From assembly GCF_003752415.1 (NCBI RefSeq), contig NZ_RKHG01000001.1, positions 930,001 through 994,000 of the forward strand: DNA of 64,000 bases. The letters are read 5' to 3'. The notes under the pieces are model-generated. The model saw only the letters and a list, made by a program, of their open reading frames with translations, made no database searches and was not told the origin of the DNA. The DNA comes from Luteococcus japonicus (GTDB taxonomy: Bacteria; Actinomycetota; Actinomycetes; Propionibacteriales; Propionibacteriaceae). The stretch's first letter is position 1. Every line of letters begins with the position of its first letter. Shown piece after piece: positions 8,506-17,275 of this stretch. The position numbers and the translations under genes were made by a program.

Positions 8506-11091
8506 TCAGTAACCGCCAGAGGAAGAATCCTTCGCACGCAGCAAGTCATGCATGCCTACGAATCTCCACTCTTCGAGACCATCAATCATGATACCAAATC
8601 TATAGGAACTTCGACGAAATTCATCAACGATTTGGGCTAGCGTCACCCCACTGGATCCGCGACGGAGATAACTCTCAATCCCCACAACCGCCTTTGCCAA
8701 TTCCTTTACCTTCTGATCCGAACTCGTCCGACACATTGACCGCGCGGTCGTCATGGCATATTCAATGTGCGATTTTCTCGGTCCATGAGTCCCACGCAAA
8801 TCCGAGACTGAAGCGCAAACTAGCCCCAACGCCAATTCAGAGTTCCCACAGGCATACTCCGCCATCGCCCATTCAACGAGAAATCCCCGCACCTTGATCG
8901 CCGAATCAGAATAACTACTCCGGTGATCCCAGACCGCCCGAGCATACTGCGTAGAGAACTCGAACCTCCCTTGATCTCGTGCAACCTTCATTAGGTTCAC
9001 TCGTGGCTCAAGGATTTCCGTCGCACCACGTACCGCCCCGTAAGCCGCAACATGCGCTTCGCTAGCGTCGAAGCTATCATGTCCATTCATCTTCGCAGCC
9101 AGTCGGTAGGCATTATGAAATTGACTCTCCTGATCCTGCAGGCGCAGCCTCCCCCCAGCTTCCCCAATCAGACCTAGGACCGCATTCAACTCGCCGGACT
9201 GACGGGCAATCTTCACGACATACTCAGCGATCCTGCCGTGCCGCACGTAAACTCGCGAACCGATGACAGATACACCTACTTCACGACCAAGTGGGTCAAC
9301 CGCAAAACGAAGCACATCGCCTGAACTGATACCGATAATCTCACCAAGGACATCAAAACTGACACCGTCCTCGTCCTCCTGCCAGAGATCCCAAGCAACC
9401 TGGACAACCGCAATAATGATGAGAATCTGTCGCATGTTTGTTCTGTACAGCTCTAGCTTTTCCAAACGGACCATCAAGTCTTCAACACGATCAACGAGGT
9501 CATCGCTGGCCCACAAATCCAACATGCCTCCCAGCAAGGAGCTTCCTTGAGCACCACCAGAGGCGGCGATGATCATGTTGGCAATGTCTTGGGTTGACTT
9601 CGTGTCGTACGGTGGCGGCAACACCCGAGCCCCCCGATACCACCCGGCTATGTCGAAGGCATCAACTTCCGTGGGACCATGGAAATCAAGAATCGTCACA
9701 GAAGCCGCATGACCTGCAGCCATTCCCGCCAAAGTGGATCGATAGTGCGTGTGCACAGCAAGGACCCAAATAATCCGTCCTTCGTCTGGGCGGCAGCCAG
9801 TGATCAACGTCCGACGAATGTCGTTTAGGACGAGGTCGGCCTCATCGATAAAAAGGATAGTTCTTCCAAACATGGCCCGCATTTCGGCGACCCAACTAGC
9901 TGAGATTGCGGGGGCCCCCGGCTCTCTATAAAGGAGGTTCCATCCCTCTGATTGCACCTGCAGGGCCAACTGGCGGAGCGCCGTGGATTTACCTTCTCCG
10001 GCGGGAGCTACCAAGGCTAGAACCGCATCGCCTTGGGCGGACATGGCCTCGTGCAGCAATGTTTGAGCCTCTCGGGCCGAACTGAGAATCGGAGCGCTGC
10101 GCACCGTGGCCCACGATGGGTGAATCCCCTGGCAGTATTCGAGAATCTCATCCGCACTTGCAGTCGGGGGCATCTGGCCCCCCAGCGGCATCCAGCCAGG
10201 AAGCCTTACCAAGGACTCCCGCTCCAAACCGGATACCTTCGCAAGCACCGCGGTAAAGAAATCAGCCGCGTCGATCCCGTTGTAAAAATTAACGTTGCGC
10301 GCTCCTAGAATCTTCCCGAATATAGGGCCAACATCTTGAGAGTCCATGGAATAATTGAGCCAAATCAACCCGCCGCCGCTCTGGGCGAGTTCACCGCTTG
10401 AAACCAACTTGTCAAGAGTCCGGGTAAATGAATCATCCCAACCGCCATAGGCAACGACTACAACCAAAGTCCCCAATAGCGCTCGCCGGATGCTAGATTC
10501 GAAGTCGTCACGCCTTCGCTCAAGCTGATCTGCAGTCGACATTGTGTCCCGATTCCAGAATCCATGAAGGTGGACGACGGGAACCCCGCGGCTCACGATG
10601 GTCTCAAGATCAGTAAATTGGTCAGTTGAGACATGGCAGGTAAAATGATCAACCCCCTCAAGATCCAACGCGCATTCTGCAAGAGGATCAAAATTTGTTG
10701 TCCAGAGAGCGCTCATTTGTTGCTTGGGAATTCTAGCTACAAGTCGAGACATCGCAGCCTGCGCTTTGGTGATCCGCCATTCATCGGAGGCCCCAGCGCG
10801 AGCACTTTCAACTGCTGCGCGGATAACGCGATCCACGATCGGGGCACCACGACGTTGTTTGAGTTTCATCGCTGCCTGTCGATACGCGACCCCTGGAGAA
10901 CCTCTGAGGATATGCTCCTCATCGCTCCTGGGTACGTTGGCGGCCGCCAAGAACTGCTTGGCCATGTCTTTAGCCCCTGGCACCACTGGCACACTCAAGC
11001 CAGAACCAAAGAGGAGTGCAATCGGGAGATCAGGGCGCTCCTGAATATGATTCGTCAAAAACTCGACTGCATCATCGAAGTCGCTACTCAT
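8506..11091 (-). CDS. SIR2-like / P-loop STAND NTPase, candidate anti-phage defence protein
   Basis: An 861-residue protein built like single-gene abortive-infection systems. Residues 1-290 form a SIR2-like domain: FGSGLSVPVVPG (28-39), WTTNFDPLAE (130-139, Asn133), VVHLHG (172-177, His174/176) and AYGGWDD (214-220). Residues 340-480 form a P-loop NTPase: Walker A APAGEGKST (362-370) and Walker B TILFIDEAD (411-419). The remaining roughly 380 residues are mostly helical and lack a recognisable family, as expected of a phage-sensing region. In characterised relatives (DSR2, ThsA, Avs5-type SIR2-STANDs) the SIR2 domain degrades NAD+ when triggered; here that is inference. The ATG at 11091 has GGAG at proper spacing, so I prefer it to an upstream start at 11136. 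The gene is visibly richer in A+T than all neighbours and uses rarer codons, indicating horizontal transfer. No partner gene is adjacent. Confidence 0.88.
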   Translation of the reverse strand: MSSDFDDAVEFLTNHIQERPDLPIALLFGSGLSVPVVPGAKDMAKQFLAAANVPRSDEEHILRGSPGVAYRQAAMKLKQRRGAPIVDRVIRAAVESARAGASDEWRITKAQAAMSRLVARIPKQQMSALWTTNFDPLAECALDLEGVDHFTCHVSTDQFTDLETIVSRGVPVVHLHGFWNRDTMSTADQLERRRDDFESSIRRALLGTLVVVVAYGGWDDSFTRTLDKLVSSGELAQSGGGLIWLNYSMDSQDVGPIFGKILGARNVNFYNGIDAADFFTAVLAKVSGLERESLVRLPGWMPLGGQMPPTASADEILEYCQGIHPSWATVRSAPILSSAREAQTLLHEAMSAQGDAVLALVAPAGEGKSTALRQLALQVQSEGWNLLYREPGAPAISASWVAEMRAMFGRTILFIDEADLVLNDIRRTLITGCRPDEGRIIWVLAVHTHYRSTLAGMAAGHAASVTILDFHGPTEVDAFDIAGWYRGARVLPPPYDTKSTQDIANMIIAASGGAQGSSLLGGMLDLWASDDLVDRVEDLMVRLEKLELYRTNMRQILIIIAVVQVAWDLWQEDEDGVSFDVLGEIIGISSGDVLRFAVDPLGREVGVSVIGSRVYVRHGRIAEYVVKIARQSGELNAVLGLIGEAGGRLRLQDQESQFHNAYRLAAKMNGHDSFDASEAHVAAYGAVRGATEILEPRVNLMKVARDQGRFEFSTQYARAVWDHRSSYSDSAIKVRGFLVEWAMAEYACGNSELALGLVCASVSDLRGTHGPRKSHIEYAMTTARSMCRTSSDQKVKELAKAVVGIESYLRRGSSGVTLAQIVDEFRRSSYRFGIMIDGLEEWRFVGMHDLLRAKDSSSGGY

Positions 11092-11482
11092 CGCATCTCC
11101 AGTGCCATAGAGCGTAGTGTAACGACAGACTTGCATAAGCGCAGGAGAACCTGCGAATCGGGCCCCGTCCGGCCAGCGAGATGCCGCTCACACGGCCGGG
11201 CATCGAGGTGTGCTGACCGGACACGTTGGTGGACGAGCAGAGTCAGCCAACAAGCCTCGATTTCCTTGTCAGACCGACTTACAGCGGTAGAGGCCGCTGC
11301 CTCGGGCGGGTCGGTCGGATCGCTTATCTACCAGTACCGCGACGACATCCCGCCCCGCCGAGCTGGAGCGGTGACACCAATGAGGACCCGGACATACCAG
11401 AGCGATTCCGACCCGCGGATTCACGGCCCTTGGTCGGCCAGATGTGCAGGTTCTTCCCGACGTGAAGATCCATTCCTGCGCT
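11092..11482. other. 391-bp region without a recognisable gene (right edge of acquired segment)
   Basis: Contains the upstream region of the SIR2-STAND gene, including a small hairpin (CGCAGG-AGAA-CCTGCG near 11140-11157). The rest is sequence of intermediate composition in which no frame resembles a known protein. It probably includes the promoter of the defence gene and the junction to the host backbone. I saw no tRNA, integrase or clear direct repeat that would define an attachment site. Confidence 0.5.
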
Positions 11483-12910
11483 TCACACCTGCGTGCTGGA
11501 GGGCTTCTCCGGGTGGGCGTGCAGGTGCAGGCGTCGGGCCGCCTCGGCGATGGAGCCGGACATCGACGGGTAGACGGTGAAGTCATGGCTGAACTGGTCC
11601 ACCGTGATCTTCTCCGCGACGGCGAGGGAGATGGAGTGGATCAGCTCGCTGGCGTGCGGGGCCACCACGACGCCGCCGACGATGATGCCGGTGACGGGCA
11701 GGCAGAAGAGCTTCACGAAACCGTCGGTGACGCCCTGCATCTTGGCCCGCGGGTTGCCGGCCAGCGGCAGCATGATCTGGCCGATGTCCAGCGTGCCCTC
11801 GTCGGCCTGCTTCTGGGTCATCCCGACGGTGGCGATCTCCGGGGAGGTGAAGACATTGGACGAGACGGACTTCAGGTTCAGCGGGGCCACCGCGTCGCCC
11901 AGTGCGTGCCACATGGCGATGCGGCCCTGCATGGCGGCCACGGAGGCCAGGGCGAAGACTCCGGTCACGTCGCCGGCCGCGTAGACGGTGCGCGCGGAGG
12001 TGCGGGAGACCTTGTCGACGACGATGTGGCCGCTGGGGGCCAGCGTCACGCCGGCATTCTCCAGGCCCATGTCCTTGGTGTTCGGGATGGAGCCGACGGC
12101 CATCAGGCAGTGCGAGCCGCGGACCTCGCGGCCGTCCTCCAGGCCGACGATCACCTCGTCGCCCTCACGACGCGCGCTGACGGCGCGGCACTCGCTCATG
12201 ATCTCCATGCCCCGGCGCTCGAAGACGTCCTGCAGCACGCCGGCGGCATCCTGGTCCTCGCCCGGCAGCACCTGCTTGCGGGAGCTGACCAGCACCACGT
12301 CGACGCCCAGCGCGTCATAGGCATTGGCGAACTCGGCACCCGTGACGCCGGAGCCGACGACGATGAGCTTCTTGGGCAGCTCGCACAGGTTGTAGACCTG
12401 CTTCCAGTTCAGGATCCGCTCGCCGTCGCACTTGGCGGTGTCCAGCTCGCGGGGCGTGGTGCCGGTGGCCACCAGCACGATGTCGGCCTCCAGCTCCTGC
12501 GTGCCCGCGTCATTGCTGACGGTGATCCGGGTGGCCGACTCCATGTGCGCCCAACCGTCGATGACGGTGACACCGGCCTTCTCCATGCTGCGGGCGATCG
12601 ACTCGGACTGCGCCTTGGCCAGCTCCAGCACGCGCCCGTTCACGGTCTTGAGGTCGACCTCGACGGACGAGACCACCGAGTCGTCGTCGCCGGAGCTGGT
12701 CACCTTCAGGCCCAGCTGGCCGGCGCGCTCGATCAGGCTCATCACCTCCGCGGTGGCGATGAGCGTCTTGGAGGGTACGCAGTCGGTGAGCACGGCGGCG
12801 CCGCCGAGCCCGGTACCTTCCACGAGAGTCACCTCCGCGCCCAATTGGGCCGCCACTAGGGCAGCTTCGTAGCCTCCGGGGCCTCCACCAATGATCACGA
12901 CTCTGGTCAC
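11483..12910 (-). CDS. lpdA: NAD(P)H-quinone dehydrogenase / LpdA-type flavoprotein
   Basis: FAD-dependent pyridine-nucleotide oxidoreductase, 475 residues. The N-terminal dinucleotide-binding motif is VVIIGGGPGGYEAA; a second is VVGSGVTGAEFA; the FAD-contacting segment is TVYAAGDVTG. The redox-active site reads GGAAVLTDCVPSKT. The first Cys of the usual C-x4-C pair is Ala, so it cannot act as a disulfide reductase. The same substitution occurs in M. tuberculosis LpdA (Rv3303c), a quinone reductase. The GTG start at 12910 begins directly at the nucleotide-binding motif. It is divergent from the PNP gene across 47 bp, and the lpdA / PNP / pmmB order matches the mycobacterial arrangement. Confidence 0.9.
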   Translation of the reverse strand: MTRVVIIGGGPGGYEAALVAAQLGAEVTLVEGTGLGGAAVLTDCVPSKTLIATAEVMSLIERAGQLGLKVTSSGDDDSVVSSVEVDLKTVNGRVLELAKAQSESIARSMEKAGVTVIDGWAHMESATRITVSNDAGTQELEADIVLVATGTTPRELDTAKCDGERILNWKQVYNLCELPKKLIVVGSGVTGAEFANAYDALGVDVVLVSSRKQVLPGEDQDAAGVLQDVFERRGMEIMSECRAVSARREGDEVIVGLEDGREVRGSHCLMAVGSIPNTKDMGLENAGVTLAPSGHIVVDKVSRTSARTVYAAGDVTGVFALASVAAMQGRIAMWHALGDAVAPLNLKSVSSNVFTSPEIATVGMTQKQADEGTLDIGQIMLPLAGNPRAKMQGVTDGFVKLFCLPVTGIIVGGVVVAPHASELIHSISLAVAEKITVDQFSHDFTVYPSMSGSIAEAARRLHLHAHPEKPSSTQV

Positions 12911-12944
12911 GCCGTCATTGTTCCATGATTTGGACGCTCTCCCC

Positions 12945-12950
12945 TATCGT
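12945..12950 (+). promoter_or_regulatory. Putative -10 element for leaderless PNP mRNA
   Basis: TATCGT, seven bases before the GTG at 12958, with no ribosome-binding site in between. It lies in the 47-bp divergent gap with lpdA. Confidence 0.4.
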
Positions 12951-12957
12951 TGGTCCG

Positions 12958-13782
12958 GTGAGCAGCACCGACTTCAGTGATCCCACCGCCATCGCCCAGC
13001 AGGCCGCCGATTTCGTCCGCGCGCAGCTGCTGGCCCCGGCGGGTCTGGACAACATCGACGTGGCCCTCGTGCTCGGCTCCGGCTGGAACCAGGGTGTCGA
13101 CCAGCTGGGCGACGAGATCGCCAGCATCAACCTCGACGCGGTGCCCGGCTTCAGCAAACCCGTGGTCGCCGGACACGGTGGCGCCCTGCGGCTGGCACGC
13201 ACCGCCAGCGGCAAGGTGGCGATGGTGCTCACCGGCCGCACCCACTTCTACGAGGGACGTGGCGTGGAGCCCGTCGTGCACGGCGTGCGCACGGCCGCGG
13301 CACTGGGCGCCTCGACGCTGGTGTTGACCAATGGCTGCGGGGGCCTGGACCCGGCCTGGGCGCCCGGCACCGCCGTCCTGCTCAGCGACCACATCAACCT
13401 CACCGGCGCGACGCCGCTGCGCGGCGCCACCTTCATCGACATGTCCGAGGCCTACAGCCGTCGGCTGCGGGATCTTGCGCGCGAGGTGGACCCCTCGCTG
13501 CCGGAGGGCGTCTACGTGCAGTTCAGCGGCCCCAACTACGAGACTCCCGCCGAGGTGCGGATGGCCGGCGTGATCGGCGGCAACCTGGTGGGGATGTCCA
13601 CCGCACTGGAGACCATCGCCGCCCGCGAGGCCGGGCTTGAGGTGCTCGGCATCTCCCTGGTCACCAATGCCGCCGCCGGCATCAGCGGCGAGAACCTGGA
13701 CCATGCCGAGGTGATCGCCGCCGGCAAGGAGGCCGGCCCGCGCCTGACCGCCCTGTTGCAGGGAATCCTGGAGAGGATCTGA
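12958..13782 (+). CDS. punA: Purine nucleoside phosphorylase (trimeric type)
   Basis: Phosphorolysis of (deoxy)guanosine and inosine to base plus ribose-1-phosphate. The 274-residue product has family II PNP features: the phosphate loop LGSGW, VAGHGG, the GRTHFYEG segment, TNGCGG, the Glu/Met substrate loop GNLVGMST and LVTNAAAG. The GTG at 12958 is preferred over an in-frame ATG at 12925 because the family starts about here and a TANNNT element ends seven bases before it. The gene lies directly upstream of pmmB. Together with adenosine and cytidine deaminases further along the window it completes a nucleoside salvage set. Confidence 0.92.
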   Translation: MSSTDFSDPTAIAQQAADFVRAQLLAPAGLDNIDVALVLGSGWNQGVDQLGDEIASINLDAVPGFSKPVVAGHGGALRLARTASGKVAMVLTGRTHFYEGRGVEPVVHGVRTAAALGASTLVLTNGCGGLDPAWAPGTAVLLSDHINLTGATPLRGATFIDMSEAYSRRLRDLAREVDPSLPEGVYVQFSGPNYETPAEVRMAGVIGGNLVGMSTALETIAAREAGLEVLGISLVTNAAAGISGENLDHAEVIAAGKEAGPRLTALLQGILERI

Positions 13783-13784
13783 CC

Positions 13785-15449
13785 ATGATCAGCAGCGACC
13801 TGCGCCGCAAGGTACTCACCTGGATCGCCGAGGATCCCGACGAACAGACCCAGGCCCGGCTCGGCGAACTGCTCGCCGCGAGCGACGCCGGTGACGCGGC
13901 TGCCACCGAAGAGATCGAATCCGCCTTCGCGGGTCCGCTGACCTTCGGCACCGCCGGACTGCGTGCCGCACTGGGCCCCGGGCCCGGACGGATGAACCGC
14001 ATCGTGGTCAGCCAGGCCGCCGCCGGCTTCGCCGCCTGGCTGCAGGCCCAGGGCCACGCCGGTGGCAAGGTGCTGATCGGCTACGACGCCCGCACCAAGT
14101 CCGACCTGTTCGCCCGCGACACCGCCGAGATCTTCGCCGGCGCCGGCTTCGAGCCCATCCTCAGTGACACCAACGTCCCCACCCCCGTCGTCGCCTTCGG
14201 GATCAAGCACCTGGGCTGCGTCGCCGGCATCGTGGTGACCGCCAGCCACAACCCACCCGCCGACAACGGCTACAAGGTCTACCTGGGCGACGGCTCGCAG
14301 ATCGTGCCCCCGGCCGACGCCGAGATCGCAGACCAGATCGCGCTGGCCGCGGCCCGCCCGGTTGCCGAACTCCCCCGCTCGACGGACCACGCGCTGATCG
14401 GGCAGGAACTCGTCGACGCCTACTGCGAGGTGGCCGCCGGTCTCGTCCCGTCCGAGGCCCCCAGACAGATCGACTGGGTCTACACCGCGATGCATGGTGT
14501 CGGCGCCCGCGTCGTGGAGCAGGCCGTGGCCGCGGCCGGATTCCCCGCCGCCATTTCCGTCGGGCAGCAGCACGATCCGGACCCCACCTTCCCCACCGTC
14601 GCCTTCCCCAACCCGGAGGAGCCCGGCGCCATCGACCTGGCCCTGGAACTGGCGGAGCAGACCGACGTGGACTTGGTGATCGCCAATGATCCCGACGCGG
14701 ATCGCTGCGCCATCGCCGCCCCCTTCCCCACCGTCGGCTGGCGGATGCTGACCGGCGACGAGCTGGGATCCCTGCTCGGAGACGACGCCATTCGTCGCGA
14801 CGTGCCGGGCACCTATGCCAACTCGGTGGTCTCCTCCACCCTGCTGGCCACCATGGCCAAGGCTGCGGGCAAGCCGCACGCCACCACCCTGACCGGCTTC
14901 AAGTGGATCGGACGCGTCCCGGACCTGGCCTTCGGCTACGAGGAGGCCATCGGCTACTGCTGTGACTCCGCGCACGTCCCGGACAAGGACGGCATCACCG
15001 CCTGCCTGACCATCCTGCGGCTGGCCGCCGAGCTCAAGGCCAAGGGCCAGACCATCGCGGACCGGCTCGACGAGATCGCCCGCACCCACGGCGTGCACGT
15101 CACCGGCCAGCTCAGCGTCCGCGTCGAGGACCTGCAGATCATCCGCGACGCCATGGCCAAGCTGCGCAAGAACCCGCCGGCCACCCTGCTGGGTGAGCCC
15201 GTCGACGTCCGTGACCTCAACCAGGGCACCGCCGAGTTGCCCCCCACCGACGCCATCGAACTCACCGGAGAATGGGTGCACGTCGTCGCCCGCCCGTCTG
15301 GCACCGAACCCAAGCTCAAGTGCTACCTGGAGGCGCGGGTCGGGGCCGAGGAGTCGGCCGCAGACCTGAAGGCGGCGCGCACCGAGGCCGCCCGGATGCT
15401 CACCGGGATCCGCGACGAGATGGCAGCGGCCCTCGGGGTCCAGGCCTGA
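13785..15449 (+). CDS. pmmB: Phospho-sugar mutase (phosphomannomutase/phosphoglucomutase family)
   Basis: Interconverts hexose- or pentose-1- and -6/5-phosphates via a phosphoserine. The 554 residues are typical for the long alpha-D-phosphohexomutase group: phosphoserine loop VTASHNPPADNG, metal loop NDPDADRCA, sugar loop GFKWIGR with YEEAIGY, and C-terminal phosphate loop RPSGTEPK. It starts two bases after the PNP stop and has GGAGAGG upstream, so it is translated from the same message. Next to a phosphorylase that releases (deoxy)ribose-1-phosphate, phosphopentomutase activity is a reasonable alternative to the mutase activities suggested by the name. Confidence 0.9.
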   Translation: MISSDLRRKVLTWIAEDPDEQTQARLGELLAASDAGDAAATEEIESAFAGPLTFGTAGLRAALGPGPGRMNRIVVSQAAAGFAAWLQAQGHAGGKVLIGYDARTKSDLFARDTAEIFAGAGFEPILSDTNVPTPVVAFGIKHLGCVAGIVVTASHNPPADNGYKVYLGDGSQIVPPADAEIADQIALAAARPVAELPRSTDHALIGQELVDAYCEVAAGLVPSEAPRQIDWVYTAMHGVGARVVEQAVAAAGFPAAISVGQQHDPDPTFPTVAFPNPEEPGAIDLALELAEQTDVDLVIANDPDADRCAIAAPFPTVGWRMLTGDELGSLLGDDAIRRDVPGTYANSVVSSTLLATMAKAAGKPHATTLTGFKWIGRVPDLAFGYEEAIGYCCDSAHVPDKDGITACLTILRLAAELKAKGQTIADRLDEIARTHGVHVTGQLSVRVEDLQIIRDAMAKLRKNPPATLLGEPVDVRDLNQGTAELPPTDAIELTGEWVHVVARPSGTEPKLKCYLEARVGAEESAADLKAARTEAARMLTGIRDEMAAALGVQA

Positions 15450-15489
15450 GTCATCCCTACGACGGAGGCGGACTGCACCCACCGGGTCG

Positions 15490-15495
15490 TAGCGT
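15490..15495 (+). promoter_or_regulatory. Putative -10 element for leaderless DUF2207 gene
   Basis: TAGCGT lies six bases before the ATG at 15502, without a Shine-Dalgarno sequence. Confidence 0.35.
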
Positions 15496-15501
15496 TGAGA
15501 C

Positions 15502-17256
15502 ATGCATCATCCTCGTCTCCACCACCTTGTCAGTGCGCTCTTCGCAGTCCTGTTGGCACTCGGTGGACTGCTGGCTGCCGCCGGGCCCGCACACGCCGAC
15601 GACGACCCGCCGTCCAGCTGGCACCTGACCCGGCACGACACCCGGATCACCGTCGACGAGCAGGGCGTCGGCAAGGCCGTCACCACGATCGACTTCGACT
15701 TCTCCGATGACGAGGGCCACGGACCCTTCGTCGTCTTCACCGGCCGGACCGCCGTCGCCAGCGAGCCCGACCTGTGGCGGATGACCCCCGTCACCATCGA
15801 CGAGGTCACCAGCCCGACGGGCGCCCCCACGGACCTCAAGATCGAGAGCGAGCCCGCCGGCCTCAAGGTGCGGATCGGCCACCGCGACCGGGAGGTCCAG
15901 GGCCTGCAGACCTATGTGATCAGGTACACGATCCGAGGCCTGGTGGAACCCGACCAGAAGGACTCACACCTGGACGAGTTCAACTGGAGCGTGGTGGGCA
16001 CCGGCTGGCAGGTCCCGATCGACGAGGCCACCGCGACCATCACCGTCCCGGGCGCCGTGAAGCTGGCAAAATGCTTCCAGGGCAAGAAGTTCGACAAGCC
16101 CTGCGAGGCCAGCGCCGACTCCACCTCGTCGGGCTCGACGGTGCACTACCGGGCCACCGGGTTGAAGGAGGGCCGCGGCATGCAGGTGGTCGCGGGAAGC
16201 CCGGCCGGGACCTACTCCGACGTCGTGGTGGAGAAGACCCATCGCTACCGGTGGGGCAACACCTTCGGCGGCAACCCCCTCGCCGCCGGGATCGGCGCGC
16301 TGCTGGCCGCGCTGGGCTCCGTCGGCCTCTGGAAGGGCACCCGCCGGGGCAGCGACTACGACGAGGTCGTCGCCGTCCGCTTCAACCCGCCGAGCGGGAT
16401 GCGCCCCGGCGAGGCCGGTTACCTGCTCAAGGGGATGACCAGCAATCGCGATGTGGTGGCCACCCTGGTGGACCTGGCGGTCCGCGGCCACCTGCGGATC
16501 GAACCCACCGGGAAGAAGAGCTTCACCTTCGAACGGCTCGGCGACCCGACCCCGCTGGCCCACCACGAGCAGGAACTGCTGCAGGACTTCTTCGGCGGGG
16601 CCAGCACCATCACCACCGAGGAGATGAAGAAGCGGAAGCGCTTTACCGGCTTCATGGGAAGGCAGCAGACCTCCCTGCGGAGTCAGGCCACGCAGTACGG
16701 CTGGTTCTCGAAGAGCCCCGTGTCCACCACACTCACCGTCGTCCTCGTGGGTGTCTTCCTGCTGCTCGCTCTGGTGGCGGCCACCGTCGTGGCCGCGCTG
16801 CGCGGGTGGGGCATGCTGCCGGTACTGCTGGTCGTCCCCGCCCTGCTGCTCTTCTTCCTGACCTCCCGCTTCATCCGGCGAAGCGAGCAGGGCAAGGCCA
16901 CACTGCGGGAGACACGGGGCTTCAAGCTGTACCTGGAGACCGCGGAGGCCAACCAGATCCGCTTCGAGGAGGGCGTCGACATCTTCAGCCGCTACCTGCC
17001 CTGGGCCATCGCCTTCGACGTGGCCGACCGCTGGGTGAAGGTCTTCCAGCAGCTGGCCGACGAGGGCCGCTACGACATGGGCGCCGCAGCCTGGTACGTC
17101 GGCGGGACGGACTTCGGGATGAGCAGCTTCGACGGGCTGGGCACCATCGACAGCGCCATGAGTGCATCCCTGAGCTCCGCGTCCAGCTCGTCCTCCGGCG
17201 GCTCGGGCGGTGGAGGCGGCGGCGGCTTCGGCGGTGGCGGCGGCGGCGGCTGGTGA
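15502..17256 (+). CDS. DUF2207 membrane protein
   Basis: Surface-exposed membrane protein of unknown function, 584 residues. It has a signal peptide (LLALGGLLAAAGPAHA, cleavage about residue 33), then an extracellular beta-rich DUF2207 domain with the family's initial D-x-R-I-T-V-D pattern and QTYVIRYTIRG. A transmembrane helix near residue 260 and a cytoplasmic region follow, then two close helices around residues 405-455 and a Ser/Gly-rich end (nine or so glycines, FGGGGGGGW). Such Gly-rich ends are common in this family. It is followed 19 bp later by a kinase gene with its own promoter-like hexamer. A 54-residue secreted ORF at 19662 resembles this family's N-terminus. Confidence 0.85.
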   Translation: MHHPRLHHLVSALFAVLLALGGLLAAAGPAHADDDPPSSWHLTRHDTRITVDEQGVGKAVTTIDFDFSDDEGHGPFVVFTGRTAVASEPDLWRMTPVTIDEVTSPTGAPTDLKIESEPAGLKVRIGHRDREVQGLQTYVIRYTIRGLVEPDQKDSHLDEFNWSVVGTGWQVPIDEATATITVPGAVKLAKCFQGKKFDKPCEASADSTSSGSTVHYRATGLKEGRGMQVVAGSPAGTYSDVVVEKTHRYRWGNTFGGNPLAAGIGALLAALGSVGLWKGTRRGSDYDEVVAVRFNPPSGMRPGEAGYLLKGMTSNRDVVATLVDLAVRGHLRIEPTGKKSFTFERLGDPTPLAHHEQELLQDFFGGASTITTEEMKKRKRFTGFMGRQQTSLRSQATQYGWFSKSPVSTTLTVVLVGVFLLLALVAATVVAALRGWGMLPVLLVVPALLLFFLTSRFIRRSEQGKATLRETRGFKLYLETAEANQIRFEEGVDIFSRYLPWAIAFDVADRWVKVFQQLADEGRYDMGAAAWYVGGTDFGMSSFDGLGTIDSAMSASLSSASSSSSGGSGGGGGGGFGGGGGGGW

Positions 17257-17261
17257 TTCAC

Positions 17262-17267
17262 TAGACT
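17262..17267 (+). promoter_or_regulatory. Putative -10 element for uridine-kinase-like gene
   Basis: TAGACT lies eight bases before the ATG at 17276. The 19-bp gap after the DUF2207 stop has no ribosome-binding site. Confidence 0.35.
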
Positions 17268-17275
17268 GACCGCCC

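Noticed and set aside
17175-17256. Gly-rich end of the DUF2207 gene as a tandem-repeat artefact
   Set aside because: Ser/Gly-rich ends are normal in this family and the frame is intact to the stop.
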